This document shows, in pieces, positions 25,938 to 34,935 of a stretch of DNA of 64,000 bases (within the stretch, counting starts at the first letter, position 1; each line of letters starts with the position of its first letter). Origin of the DNA: Thioalkalivibrio sp. ALJ21. Lineage in GTDB: Bacteria; Pseudomonadota; Gammaproteobacteria; Ectothiorhodospirales; Ectothiorhodospiraceae. The translations under genes and the position numbers were made by a program. The notes under the pieces are model-generated. The model was not told the DNA's origin, made no database searches, and saw only the letters and a list, made by a program, of their open reading frames with translations. The DNA lies in contig NZ_KB905155.1 in assembly GCF_000378605.1 (NCBI RefSeq), positions 620,001-684,000 on the forward strand, read 5' to 3'.

Positions 25938-27500
25938 CTAGGCGGACACCGGTTGCAGAAGCTGGCGTGCCAGGGCATCGGTATCCAGCGGCTGCTCCGG
26001 GGCAACCTCCACGACGCCCTCCGCTCCGGTCGGCCATTCCTGGTGCGGGCGTTGTTGCTGCATCACCTGGTAATCGGCATCGGAGGCATCCTTGCCCGCC
26101 GCTGAGCGTTGCTCGAGGCGTTCCTGCAGGATTCGGTCGCTGGCGTGACAGGCGACGACCGCAAACCCCGCCTGGTGCCGGGTGGCGAGCTTCTGGAAGG
26201 GTGCCCGCTGGGCACGGGTCAGGAAGGTCGCGTCGACGACCACGGTGTGCCCCAGCGCCAGCAGGGTGTCCGCGCGAGCGCGCAGGTGGTCGTAGATCTG
26301 ACCCCGGGCCTCTTCGCTGTAGGAGACTGCGTCGCCCATGCGCTTGCGCTCGATATCGGAGCGCAGCCGCAGCGCCCCAAGGGCCTCGACGATCTGCGTG
26401 CTGATCACAGTCTTGCCGCTACCCGATACGCCATGCATCAGCACCAGGCGGGGCGCAGACGGCTCGGTCAGGCGTTCCGCGAGTGCGAGATAGCGCCCCA
26501 TTTCGGCGCGATGCGCTGCCTGTTCGTCCGAGGGGAGGTGCGACTCCTGCGCGTGGATGCCCTGCACCTTGGCGCGGATCAGGGCGCGATAGACCTGATA
26601 GAGGGGCAGCAGGCGGAGCCCGGCGATGTCGTCACGACCGTCCAGGTAGGCGTTCAGCAGGCGCCAGGCATGTGCGCGGGCCTTGCGTGACAGCAGGTCC
26701 ATAGTGGTGAACGCGATCTCGGAGATCACGTCGATCCAGCGCAGCTCGGGGTCGAACTCGATCGCATCAAACGCCGCCAGGGTCTCGCCGTTTTCCGGAT
26801 CGTCGACGTACACGATGTTGCCCAGGTGCAGGTCGCCGTGCCCGTGGCGGATGAAGCCCTCGCGGTGGCGCGATTCGAGAAGCGGGCCAAGGCGTTCGAC
26901 TTCGTTCCGGGTCCAGCGCTCCAGGGCCGTGAGCCGCGCCCGGTCGGCCTCGCCATGGATCGCCTCGCCCAGGGCCGGAAAGTTGTCGAGCATCGGTTGG
27001 GTTGCCGCTTCCGGAGTGCCATGGGAAGAGTCCGCACCCGCCCGCTCGGTGCGTTCGTGAAAGGCGGCGATATAGTGGCCAAGTGCCTCCATGGCCTCGG
27101 TAGGCAATCGGCCCTGTTCCAGCAGGTTGTCCAGTTGCTTGCGGCGATCGAATCGGCGCATGCACACGGCGTAGTCCAGAATCGGACCTTCGCCATTGAT
27201 GCGTGGAGCCGTGGCGTCTCCGTTCAGGGTTACCACATCGAGATAGATCTGCGGGGCGAGGCGACGGTTCACCTCGAGCTCGGTCTCGCAGAAGTGCTGG
27301 CGTGCCTCCAGCGTGGAGAAGTCCAGGAACCCCAGTGCCAGCGGCTTCTTGAACTTGTAGGCATAGTCGCCGGCGAGAATGACGGTCGAGATGTGGGTCT
27401 CGATGCGCTGCACCTGGTCGTGCTGGGGAATGGGCTCCGGGAATCCCAGCGTCGTAATCAGGGCCTGCAGTTGTTGTTGGTGTTGTTCCAGCGCGCTCAT
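25938..27500 (-). CDS. Fused aminoglycoside-phosphotransferase-like / AAA ATPase protein
   Basis: This 520-aa protein joins two nucleotide-binding domains, a widespread fusion of unknown substrate. Residues about 35-320 are a kinase-like APH domain (YAYKFKKPLALGFLDFST, catalytic loop RHGHGDLHLGNIVY, AFDAIEFDPELRWIDV). Residues about 360-510 are a P-loop zeta-toxin/polynucleotide-kinase-like domain (Walker A GVSGSGKT, LRSDIERKRMGD, VVVDATFL). The ATG at 27500 follows a perfect GGAGG; the open frame further upstream has no family similarity. It diverges from mrcB across about 150 nt. Resistance to aminoglycosides should not be assumed from the domain name. Confidence 0.88.
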   Translation of the reverse strand: MSALEQHQQQLQALITTLGFPEPIPQHDQVQRIETHISTVILAGDYAYKFKKPLALGFLDFSTLEARQHFCETELEVNRRLAPQIYLDVVTLNGDATAPRINGEGPILDYAVCMRRFDRRKQLDNLLEQGRLPTEAMEALGHYIAAFHERTERAGADSSHGTPEAATQPMLDNFPALGEAIHGEADRARLTALERWTRNEVERLGPLLESRHREGFIRHGHGDLHLGNIVYVDDPENGETLAAFDAIEFDPELRWIDVISEIAFTTMDLLSRKARAHAWRLLNAYLDGRDDIAGLRLLPLYQVYRALIRAKVQGIHAQESHLPSDEQAAHRAEMGRYLALAERLTEPSAPRLVLMHGVSGSGKTVISTQIVEALGALRLRSDIERKRMGDAVSYSEEARGQIYDHLRARADTLLALGHTVVVDATFLTRAQRAPFQKLATRHQAGFAVVACHASDRILQERLEQRSAAGKDASDADYQVMQQQRPHQEWPTGAEGVVEVAPEQPLDTDALARQLLQPVSA

Positions 27501-27652
27501 CACGCCTCCGTGGGATTGGCAGATCGCGATCGGGTGGACGGGTTTTGTGCCGATTCGTTCCCGGAAACGCGGCATTGGCGGCATGTCCGTTGCGCCCGGT
27601 CAGGTTAACATTGGGGCTGATCCCTTTCCTTGTGCCGTTTCCAGAAGCCCTC

Positions 27653-29995
27653 ATGCCCCGAAAACGTACGACCCGTTCCCGCCGAGGTGCCCGATCCGGA
27701 GGCCTGCGCCATTTCTTTGGTGCCGGGATGTGGCTGTTCGCCGGTCTGGCGCTGGCCGGTATCGGGGTTGGGGCGATCTATGTCGTCTCGCTCGATCAGG
27801 AGATTCGCGAGCGCTTCGAGGGCCAGCGCTGGGCGTTGCCGGCGCGCGTCTACGCGCGACCGCTGGAGCTCTACGAGGGCCGGGCGCTTACGGCCCAGGC
27901 GCTGGAAACCGAACTGGAGACACTGAACTACCGCAGTAGTGCACAGGGAAGCGGCCCGGGCGAGTATCGCGTGGACGGCAACCGGGTGTCGTTTACCACG
28001 CGCCCGTTCACCTTTGGCGACGGTCCGGAGCCGGCCCATTCGGTGCGAGTGGATTTTTCGGATGGAAGGGTGCAGTCCGTCCAGAAGCAAGGGAACGGTG
28101 AGCGCGTCGATCTGATGCGGGTCGAGCCCTTGTTGATCGGGAGCATCTACCCGACCCATGGCCAGGATCGCATCCTCGTGGCCATAGACGAGGTGCCGCG
28201 GGAACTAATCGGCGCGCTGCTTGCGATCGAGGATCGTCGCTTCATGTCGCACCGCGGGGTGGACCCGGCGGGTATTGCCCGGGCGGCCATGGCGAACGTG
28301 CGCGCGGGGCGGACGGTGCAGGGTGGCAGTACGCTGACGCAGCAGCTGGTCAAAAACTTCTACCTGACACGGGACCAGACGCTGGCGCGCAAGGCGAACG
28401 AGGCGGTCATGGCCCTGTTGCTGGAGCGGCGCTACTCCAAGCGGGAAATCCTCGAGGCCTATATCAACGAGGTCTATCTGGGCCAGTCGGGTGAGCGCGC
28501 GATCCACGGATTCGGCCAGGCCTCTCAGTTCTACTACCAGCGGCCCCTGAACGAGCTGCGCCTGGACCAGCTGGCGCTGCTGGTGGGGCTCGCCCGCGGT
28601 GCGAGCTACTACGATCCGCGTCGTCACCCCCAGCGTGCCAAGGCGCGCCGTGATCAGGTGTTGCGCGCGATGCTGGAGACCGGGCTGGCCGATGCCGACC
28701 AGATAGAGGCTGCGCTGGATACCGAACTCGATGTATCTCCTGTGGTGCCGCAGGGCCGCAGCCGATTCCCGGCGTTCCTCGACATGGTGCGTCGCGAGTT
28801 GCGCGCCGACTACGCGGACGAGGACCTGCGCAGCGAGGGTCTGCGCATCTTCACCACCATGGACCCGGTCGTGCAGCTCACCCTGGAGGAGCGTCTGAAG
28901 GCGGGCGTGGATCGGGTGATCGAGCAGCGCGGGTCCAACCTGGAGCGGCTACAGGCGGCGGCCGTCGTGACCGACCCGCAAGCGGGAGAGGTGCTTGCGG
29001 TGGTGGGTGATCGCAATCCGCAGTATCCCGGCTATAACCGGGCGGTCGAGGCGCAGCGGCAGGTCGGGTCGGTGCTCAAGCCCTTCGTGTACCTGGCGGC
29101 GCTCACGCAACCTGGGCGCTATACGCTTGCGAGCCTGCTCGATGACAGCCCAATGACCATCCAGCTGCCGCATGGCGAGCCCTGGACGCCGCGCAATTTC
29201 GACCGCGAACACCGCGGCGACGTAACGGCCTGGGAGGCGCTGGTCCAGTCGTACAACGTCGCCACGGTCCAGCTGGCACAAGAGATCGGCATTTCGCAGC
29301 TGATCGACGTATTGCAGACGCTCGGCTTGCAGCGCACCCCGGCCCCGTTGCCTTCGCTGGCCCTTGGGGCGATCGAGTTGTCGCCACTGGAGGTGGCCGG
29401 GCTGTACCAGGCGCTCGCCAATGGTGGCTATGCGACCGGCACCCGTGCCATTCGCGACGTCCTCGATCTCGAGGACGAGGTCCTGTCCCACTACGGGCTG
29501 GAACTGCGCGGTGCCGTACCCGATGGCGCGGTCAGCCTGCTGACCCACGCCCTGCATGACGTGACCACCGAGGGGACCGGGCGGCAGATCAGCCAGCGCC
29601 TCCCGGGGCGCGTCGTGGCCGGCAAGACCGGCACCACGAACAACTTCCGCGACAGCTGGTTCGCCGGGTTCGATGATCGCCACGTCACGGTGGTCTGGCT
29701 GGGGATGGACGATAACAAGGCGACCGGCCTGACCGGAGGTGTGGCTGCGGCTCCCATCTGGGCCGATGTGATGGCCGGTCTGGGCGCACAGTCGCTGCGG
29801 CTAGACCGTCATCCCGAGATTGCCTATCAGGAAATTGACCTGAAGTCCGGCCTCCGCGTCGAGCAGGACGATCATGCCTGCGAGTCGGTGAAAACGCTCC
29901 CGTTCTGGCAGAATTCCATCCCCGAGAGCCGTGCCGACTGCGACACGGGCCGCACCCCGGATGAGCGGGGCTTTTTTGAGAGATTGTTCCGCTAA
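27653..29995 (+). CDS. mrcB: Penicillin-binding protein 1b (class A)
   Basis: PBP1b polymerises and cross-links peptidoglycan. The 780-aa protein has a basic cytoplasmic tail (RKRTTRSRRGARSG) and one transmembrane helix at about 24-44. A UvrB-domain-2-like region precedes the glycosyltransferase domain, with EDRRFMSHRGVDPAG and GGSTLTQQLVKN. The transpeptidase domain has SxxK (GSVLKPF), SxN (QSYNVAT) and KTG (AGKTGTTNNFRD). ATG 27653 begins the basic tail typical of PBP1b; upstream in-frame starts lack similarity. The stop overlaps the next start by one base (TAATG), linking it to the small TPR lipoprotein. Confidence 0.96.
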   Translation: MPRKRTTRSRRGARSGGLRHFFGAGMWLFAGLALAGIGVGAIYVVSLDQEIRERFEGQRWALPARVYARPLELYEGRALTAQALETELETLNYRSSAQGSGPGEYRVDGNRVSFTTRPFTFGDGPEPAHSVRVDFSDGRVQSVQKQGNGERVDLMRVEPLLIGSIYPTHGQDRILVAIDEVPRELIGALLAIEDRRFMSHRGVDPAGIARAAMANVRAGRTVQGGSTLTQQLVKNFYLTRDQTLARKANEAVMALLLERRYSKREILEAYINEVYLGQSGERAIHGFGQASQFYYQRPLNELRLDQLALLVGLARGASYYDPRRHPQRAKARRDQVLRAMLETGLADADQIEAALDTELDVSPVVPQGRSRFPAFLDMVRRELRADYADEDLRSEGLRIFTTMDPVVQLTLEERLKAGVDRVIEQRGSNLERLQAAAVVTDPQAGEVLAVVGDRNPQYPGYNRAVEAQRQVGSVLKPFVYLAALTQPGRYTLASLLDDSPMTIQLPHGEPWTPRNFDREHRGDVTAWEALVQSYNVATVQLAQEIGISQLIDVLQTLGLQRTPAPLPSLALGAIELSPLEVAGLYQALANGGYATGTRAIRDVLDLEDEVLSHYGLELRGAVPDGAVSLLTHALHDVTTEGTGRQISQRLPGRVVAGKTGTTNNFRDSWFAGFDDRHVTVVWLGMDDNKATGLTGGVAAAPIWADVMAGLGAQSLRLDRHPEIAYQEIDLKSGLRVEQDDHACESVKTLPFWQNSIPESRADCDTGRTPDERGFFERLFR

Positions 29996-30543
29996 TGATC
30001 CCAAACAACTCCATACGCTTGAGCCTGCTGCCTCGACCTCGCCCGGTTGCCGCGCTGCTGGCCGTCCTGTTTCTGGCTGCCTGTGCGGTGCCGGAGACAA
30101 GGGGCCCGGCGCCAGAGCAGCCGCCAGGGGCCGACGCCCCAGAGCCGGAGGCGATCCCGCACGAGGAGTCGCGCGAGCCTGAACCGGCTGCGGAGCCGGA
30201 AGCTACGCCTTCGGCCGCGTTGGCCCTGGCCGAGCAGGCAGAAGGCTCGCGCAGCGAAGGGAACCTCGAACGCGCTGCCCAGCAGCTGGAACGTGCGCTG
30301 AGGATTGCGCCGCGCGATGCCTCGTTGTGGCATCAGATGGCCCGCATCCGGCTGGAACAGGGCAATTACCCGCAGGCGGACCGTCTCGCGGGGCGCTCGC
30401 TGCAACTGGGCGGCGAACGGGATCGCTCGCTTGCTCTGGAGAACTGGCGAGTGATCAAGGCCGCGCGAGAGGCGATGGGTGACGAAGAAGGCGCCCGGGA
30501 GGCCCAGGAGGCCATTCAGAGGCTGGAAACTGGCGTTGTCTGA
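29995..30543 (+). CDS. TPR lipoprotein, LpoP-like PBP1b activator
   Basis: The 182-aa product has a lipoprotein signal ending LFLAAC, a long Pro/Glu-rich linker (about 35-75) and two to three TPR-like helical repeats (SEGNLERAAQQLERALRIAPRD, WHQMARIRLEQGNYPQADRL). This matches LpoP, the TPR lipoprotein encoded beside mrcB in Pseudomonas, which reaches through the periplasm to stimulate PBP1b. Translation is coupled to mrcB through TAATG. Identity as LpoP rests on architecture and neighbourhood rather than direct alignment. Confidence 0.82.
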   Translation: MIPNNSIRLSLLPRPRPVAALLAVLFLAACAVPETRGPAPEQPPGADAPEPEAIPHEESREPEPAAEPEATPSAALALAEQAEGSRSEGNLERAAQQLERALRIAPRDASLWHQMARIRLEQGNYPQADRLAGRSLQLGGERDRSLALENWRVIKAAREAMGDEEGAREAQEAIQRLETGVV

Positions 30544-32530
30544 GTCCGCCGAATCACCCGCGCCGACCCCAACCGGTTCGGCGGCGGTGCGCGCGCTGAG
30601 CCCCGGGGGCGATCTGGCCGAGGCCCTGCATGGGTTTCGTCCGCGCGAGCCGCAGCAGCGCATGGCAGTGGCCGTGGAGTCGGCTCTGGAGCAGGCCCCC
30701 ACCGCCTTGCTGGTCGAGGCCGCCACGGGGGTGGGCAAGACCTTTGCGTATCTGGTGCCGGTCCTGCAGGCACGCCGCAAGGCTCTGATCTCGACGGGGA
30801 CCAAGACGTTGCAGGATCAGCTTTTCGAGCGGGATCTGCCGACCGTATGCGAGGCACTGGGCTATCGCCCGCGCACCGCACTGCTTAAGGGCCGCGCCAA
30901 CTACCTGTGCCATTACCGCCTGGAACTCGCGGCCGCCGAGGCCGGAGGGCAGACGCAACGCAGCGCTCAACGCGAGCGCATGCCCGTGATCGAGGCGCTG
31001 CGGCAGTTCGCTCGCACCCATCCCACTGGCGATCTGGGCCAAGCCGGCATCCTGGCCGAGGACTCGCCCCTGTGGCCACAGGTAACGTCCACGGTCGACA
31101 ACTGCCTGGGCGGCGAGTGTCCGCAGTACAACGATTGCTTCGTGGTGCAGGCGCGCAAGCGCGCGCAGGATGCCGATATCGTGGTTGTGAACCACCATCT
31201 CCTGCTGGCCGATATGGCGCTGAAGGAAGAGGGCTTCGGCGAGCTTCTGCCGGAGGTCGATGCCGTGATCGTCGACGAGGCCCATCAACTGCCGGAGATC
31301 GCCGGGGCGTTCTTTGGCGTTTCCGTCGGGAGCCGGGCGTTGCGCGACCTAGCGCGCGATGTGCGCCGGGAGCAGGAGCAGGCAGCCCCGGAAATGGTGA
31401 TGATCCGCGAGGCTGCGGTCGAACTTGAGACCGTCGTGAAGAAGCTGCTCGAGGCGACACAGGGCATGGAACCGCGCGCCGCCTGGGACGTGGTGAACGA
31501 GAAGGGCCAGGTGGATCCATCGCTTGAGGAACTGGACGAGGCCCTGCGCGCGTTGAGCGATGCGCTGGCGCCCGCCACCGAACGCGGGCCCGGGCTCGAG
31601 CAGGTGCAGGGGCGTGTACTCCTGATGCGGGAACGCCTGCAGGGCTGGCGCGAGGACACGCCGGATACCGTGGCCTGGGTTGAGCGCTTCGCGCAGAGCC
31701 TGATCCTGCACAGGACGCCGCTGGATGCCGCGCGACCGCTGGCGCAACGGCGGGCCGCGCGCCCGGCCGCCTGGGTCTTCACCTCGGCTACGCTGGCCGT
31801 TGGAGAGGACTTCACCCACGCCTCGCGGCGCCTGGGCCTGCCTGCGGACGTCGCCCAGGAACGACTGGAGAGCCCTTTCGACTTCGCCCGGCAGGCGTGT
31901 CTGGTGCATCCGCAGCCACCGCTGCCCAACCCGAACAGCCCCGACTACACGCGCGCCTGTGTCGCCTGGGCATGGCCTCTGCTGCGCGACAACCCGGGCG
32001 GCGGGTTTTTTCTGTTCACCAGCCATCGTGCCCTGCAGGAGGCAGCGGCACTGCTACGGGCCGAGTTGCCGGACCGCGAGCTGCTGGTACAGGGCGAGCA
32101 GCCCCGCAACGATCTGCTGGCACGGTTTCGCGAGAACGGGAACGCCTGGCTGCTGGGGGCCCACAGTTTCTGGGAGGGCGTGGACATCCGCGGCGAGGCG
32201 CTGTCGGTGGTGATTATCGATCGGCTGCCGTTTGCGGCGCCGAATGACCCCGTGTTGCAGGCCCGCGCGCAGGCCCTGGAGGCCGAAGGACGCTCGCCGT
32301 TTATGGAATTCAGCCTGCCGCAGGCGGTGCTGGCCCTGAAGCAGGGGGCTGGACGCCTGATTCGTGATGCGGATGACTCCGGCATCCTCGCGATCTGTGA
32401 TCCCCGCCTGACCGGAAAGCCTTATGGACGCCGGTTCCTGGCCAGCCTTCCGCCGTTTCATCGGACGCGGGACCCGATCGCGGCCCTGCAGTTTCTTGCG
32501 ACGGCCCGGGAGCGTGTCGGATGCGACTGA
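30536..32530 (+). CDS. yoaA: ATP-dependent DNA helicase YoaA (DinG/XPD-like, Fe-S)
   Basis: YoaA is an XPD-family 5'-3' DNA helicase involved in repair of blocked replication. The 664-aa protein follows E. coli YoaA throughout. Walker A is EAATGVGKTFAYL. The four-Cys Fe-S region runs from NYLCHYRL to NCLGGECPQYNDCFVV. The DEAH box is VIVDEAHQLP. Later motifs are WVFTSATL, FLFTSHRALQ, SFWEGVDIRG and KQGAGRLIRD. The TTG at 30536 is the most economical start, overlapping the upstream gene by 8 nt. A GTG at 30479 would give a longer, non-conserved N-terminus. It overlaps tsaB by 10 nt. Confidence 0.94.
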   Translation: MSESAESPAPTPTGSAAVRALSPGGDLAEALHGFRPREPQQRMAVAVESALEQAPTALLVEAATGVGKTFAYLVPVLQARRKALISTGTKTLQDQLFERDLPTVCEALGYRPRTALLKGRANYLCHYRLELAAAEAGGQTQRSAQRERMPVIEALRQFARTHPTGDLGQAGILAEDSPLWPQVTSTVDNCLGGECPQYNDCFVVQARKRAQDADIVVVNHHLLLADMALKEEGFGELLPEVDAVIVDEAHQLPEIAGAFFGVSVGSRALRDLARDVRREQEQAAPEMVMIREAAVELETVVKKLLEATQGMEPRAAWDVVNEKGQVDPSLEELDEALRALSDALAPATERGPGLEQVQGRVLLMRERLQGWREDTPDTVAWVERFAQSLILHRTPLDAARPLAQRRAARPAAWVFTSATLAVGEDFTHASRRLGLPADVAQERLESPFDFARQACLVHPQPPLPNPNSPDYTRACVAWAWPLLRDNPGGGFFLFTSHRALQEAAALLRAELPDRELLVQGEQPRNDLLARFRENGNAWLLGAHSFWEGVDIRGEALSVVIIDRLPFAAPNDPVLQARAQALEAEGRSPFMEFSLPQAVLALKQGAGRLIRDADDSGILAICDPRLTGKPYGRRFLASLPPFHRTRDPIAALQFLATARERVGCD

Positions 32531-33222
32531 TCGCGATCGAGACCTGCACCGAGATGTGTTCCGCCGCGTTGTGGGTCGATGGGGCGCTGGAAAGTATCGA
32601 GGTCCGCGCCCCACGCCAGCATGGCGAATTGATCCTCCGGCAGGTGGAGGAGTTGCTGGCCCGGTCGGAGATCGCCCGCTCGTCCCTGGATGCCGTTGCC
32701 GTCGGCCGTGGTCCCGGAGCGTTCACGGGGGTCCGGCTGGGGCTGGGTGTGGCACAGGGGATGGCCTTTGCCCTGGATTGCCCGGTGGTCCCGATATCGA
32801 CCCTGCAGGCGCTGGCGCAGCAACTGGTTAGCGAGCAACCCGACACTCCACCGGTTGAGATCCTCGCGGCTCTCGACGCCCGTATGGGAGAGGTGTACTG
32901 GAGTCTGAATCCGGTCGTCGAAGGGCGTGCGCAGGCAGCGCCGGAGCAGGTCTCGGTACCCGGTCAGGTGCTGCCCGCCTGGCGCGGAGCACCGGATCGG
33001 GGCATCGGTTCCGGATTCGCGGCCTATCCTGAATTGGTCGAACGCAGCGGCCTGAGCGAGGAGCGGCTCTATTCGGATGCATTGCCGCGGGCGCGCGAGG
33101 TCGCCGTGCTGGCCGTGGATACCTGGGAGCGGGACGGGGCGATTCCGCCCGAACAGGCGCAGCCGGTTTACCTGCGGGATAACGTTGCCGCGCCGCCCAA
33201 GCCGCGAGAGGCGGGTCCATGA
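32521..33222 (+). CDS. tsaB: tRNA threonylcarbamoyladenosine biosynthesis protein TsaB
   Basis: TsaB is the ASKHA-fold scaffold that partners TsaD and TsaE to make t6A at position 37 of ANN-decoding tRNAs. The 233-aa protein shows LIAIETCTEMCSAALW, the signature VAVGRGPGAFTGVRLGLGVAQG, STLQALAQQL and ALDARMGEVYWS. The start lies inside yoaA and the stop overlaps truD by 4 nt (ATGA), so the three genes are tightly coupled. In E. coli tsaB is likewise next to yoaA. Confidence 0.96.
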   Translation: MRLIAIETCTEMCSAALWVDGALESIEVRAPRQHGELILRQVEELLARSEIARSSLDAVAVGRGPGAFTGVRLGLGVAQGMAFALDCPVVPISTLQALAQQLVSEQPDTPPVEILAALDARMGEVYWSLNPVVEGRAQAAPEQVSVPGQVLPAWRGAPDRGIGSGFAAYPELVERSGLSEERLYSDALPRAREVAVLAVDTWERDGAIPPEQAQPVYLRDNVAAPPKPREAGP

Positions 33223-34268
33223 CGCCGGTATATCCGTGGTCGCCACCGATTACCGGGCGCATGAAAGAGGCCCCGGAGGATTTCTGCGTGTTCGAGCTAC
33301 CTGCGACCGAGCCCGAAGGCAACGGCGAGCATCTGTGGCTGGAGATCGAAAAGCGGTTGCTCAACACCGAGGATGTCGCTGTCGCGCTGGCGCGGGCTTG
33401 CGGGGTACCACGCGGCCAGGTGAGCTATGCCGGGCGCAAGGACCGGCAGGCCGTTACGCGGCAGTGGTTCAGCGTGCAGTGCACAGCCACTGCCGAACCG
33501 GATTGGCAAACTCCAGCGACCTTGATGGAACGCCTGGGCAAGGACGCCGAGGGCGAGGCCCGAGTGCTGCGGGCCGAGCGGCATTCGCGCAAGCTGCGCA
33601 CCGGACACCTCGCGGGGAACCGTTTTGTCGTCTGGCTGAGGGACGTTGCGGGCGATCGCGATATGGCGGAGCAGATCCTTCGGCGTATCCGGGAGCAGGG
33701 GGTCCCGAATTACTTCGGTCAGCAGCGGTTCGGCCGTCGCAACCTGGAACAGGCCGAGCAATGGCTAAGCGGGGGGAGGGCGCCACGGAGTCGCAACCAG
33801 CGCAGCCTGCTGCTCTCTGCGGCGCGTTCCGCAATCTTCAATGCCGTGCTGGAAGAACGGGTAGCCGACGATACCTGGGCACGTTTTCTGCCCGGCGACG
33901 TGGCGACGTTCCAGGGGTCGGGCAGCGTCTTTGCGGTCCCCGAGGTGACGGCCGATATCGAGCAGCGTCTGGCGGAGGGTGTGATCCACCCGACAGGCCC
34001 CCTATGGGGTCGCGGCGACCCGCTGACGACGGGCGATGTGCGTCTTCGGGAGGCGGAGTGCGCCCGACGATTCGAGACCCTGGCATCGGGCTTGGAGGCT
34101 CAGGGTATGAAACCGGCCCGTCGGGCCCTGCGGCTACTTCCCGCGTCACTCGATTGGGAATGGCAGGAGGACGATCTGCGTCTGGAGATCGCCCTCGGCC
34201 CCGGGGAGTACGCGACCAGCATCCTCGATGCCGTGATGGACAGCGTACCGAAACAGGATACGGCTTAG
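33219..34268 (+). CDS. truD: tRNA pseudouridine(13) synthase TruD
   Basis: TruD isomerises uridine 13 of tRNA-Glu to pseudouridine. The 349-aa protein has the family N-terminus (RMKEAPEDFCVFEL), the catalytic Asp in YAGRKDRQAVTRQWFSV, NRFVVWLRD, and VPNYFGQQRFGR. SLLLSAARSAIFNAVLEER and PTGPLWGRGDP with GPGEYATSIL follow near the end. In many gammaproteobacteria truD lies close to surE. Here about 2.2 kb with three minus-strand genes separate them. The stop codon shares a base with a dispersed palindrome. Confidence 0.95.
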   Translation: MTPVYPWSPPITGRMKEAPEDFCVFELPATEPEGNGEHLWLEIEKRLLNTEDVAVALARACGVPRGQVSYAGRKDRQAVTRQWFSVQCTATAEPDWQTPATLMERLGKDAEGEARVLRAERHSRKLRTGHLAGNRFVVWLRDVAGDRDMAEQILRRIREQGVPNYFGQQRFGRRNLEQAEQWLSGGRAPRSRNQRSLLLSAARSAIFNAVLEERVADDTWARFLPGDVATFQGSGSVFAVPEVTADIEQRLAEGVIHPTGPLWGRGDPLTTGDVRLREAECARRFETLASGLEAQGMKPARRALRLLPASLDWEWQEDDLRLEIALGPGEYATSILDAVMDSVPKQDTA

Positions 34269-34291
34269 GGAGGCACTGATCAGTGTTTCCC
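34268..34291. repeat. Dispersed palindrome, copy 1
   Basis: A 24-nt element starts GGGAGGCACTGA and ends TCAGTGTTTCCC, self-complementary apart from two G-T pairs. It lies between convergent truD and the LOV gene. A related hairpin with the same core lies at 63135-63165. It may be a REP-type repeat or a weak bidirectional terminator; there is no T-run. Confidence 0.65.
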
Positions 34292-34317
34292 CCGGCGCTC
34301 AGGAGAGGAGCGGGCGT

Positions 34318-34761
34318 TCAGGCCGAACGGGCCTCGGTTTCCTGTAGTTTCTGCTCGGCTTTCGCGGCCCGCTGCTCGGCTTCGATGCGCGCGGTAATGT
34401 CTTTCTGGATGCCGATGTAGTAGGTCAGGTGGTCTTCGTCATTGAACACGGGCGTGAGCGAAAGCTCGTTCCAGAACAGGGAGCCGTCCTTGCGGTAGTT
34501 GCGCAGCGTGACCCGGCAAGGCCGATTCTCCTGAATCGCGGCGCGGATCTCGCTGCGTGCTTCCTGGTCGGTATCGTCGCCCTGGAGGAACCGGCAATCC
34601 CGATAGAGGATCTCTTCCGAGCGATAGCCGGTTAGTTCTTCAAAGGCGCGATTGACGTAGATCAGGATGTTGTCGTCGCCTTCGCGCTCAGCGATCACGA
34701 CGCCGTCATTGGAGGCGTCTACCGCCAGGGCCAGGAGTTCGGCATCAATCGTTCGCGTCAT
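34318..34761 (-). CDS. Short LOV-domain blue-light photoreceptor
   Basis: The 147-aa protein is a single flavin-binding LOV (PAS-type) domain with short helical ends and no output domain. The photoactive Cys56 lies in DCRFLQGDD. The flavin contacts Asn88 (RNYRKDG), Asn98 (FWNEL) and Gln119 (GIQKD) are all present, with Arg57 and Arg73 for the phosphate. The sequence runs parallel to the stand-alone LOV proteins of Pseudomonas putida (DASNDG, GDD-ILIYVN, TGY, EILY-DCRFLQGDD), and its length matches them. That supports the ATG at 34761 rather than the GTG at 34863. The C-terminal helix (IEAEQRAAKAEQKLQETEARSA) probably mediates dimerisation. Partners are unknown. Confidence 0.93.
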   Translation of the reverse strand: MTRTIDAELLALAVDASNDGVVIAEREGDDNILIYVNRAFEELTGYRSEEILYRDCRFLQGDDTDQEARSEIRAAIQENRPCRVTLRNYRKDGSLFWNELSLTPVFNDEDHLTYYIGIQKDITARIEAEQRAAKAEQKLQETEARSA

Positions 34762-34891
34762 AGTTCGGTCTGGTTCGTGTTCTGGTGAGCGGACGAGGTC
34801 GTCGGAGGGTGATGTCCGCTTTGGGTTGAGGCTGTGTCTCGAAAATAGCACGAATGGCCGCACACGCGGGCGATTGTCGGACGTTACGCAT

Positions 34892-34915
34892 AAAAAAGGC
34901 CGCCCGAAGGCGGCC
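34892..34915 (-). terminator. Terminator of the DUF3365 gene (minus strand)
   Basis: Read on the minus strand, GGCCGCC-TTCG-GGCGGCC is followed by TTTTTTA. It lies 21 nt past the DUF3365 stop and upstream of the LOV gene, so the two sensors are probably transcribed separately. Confidence 0.92.
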
Positions 34916-34935
34916 TCACGGTGACCCTTTAGCGC

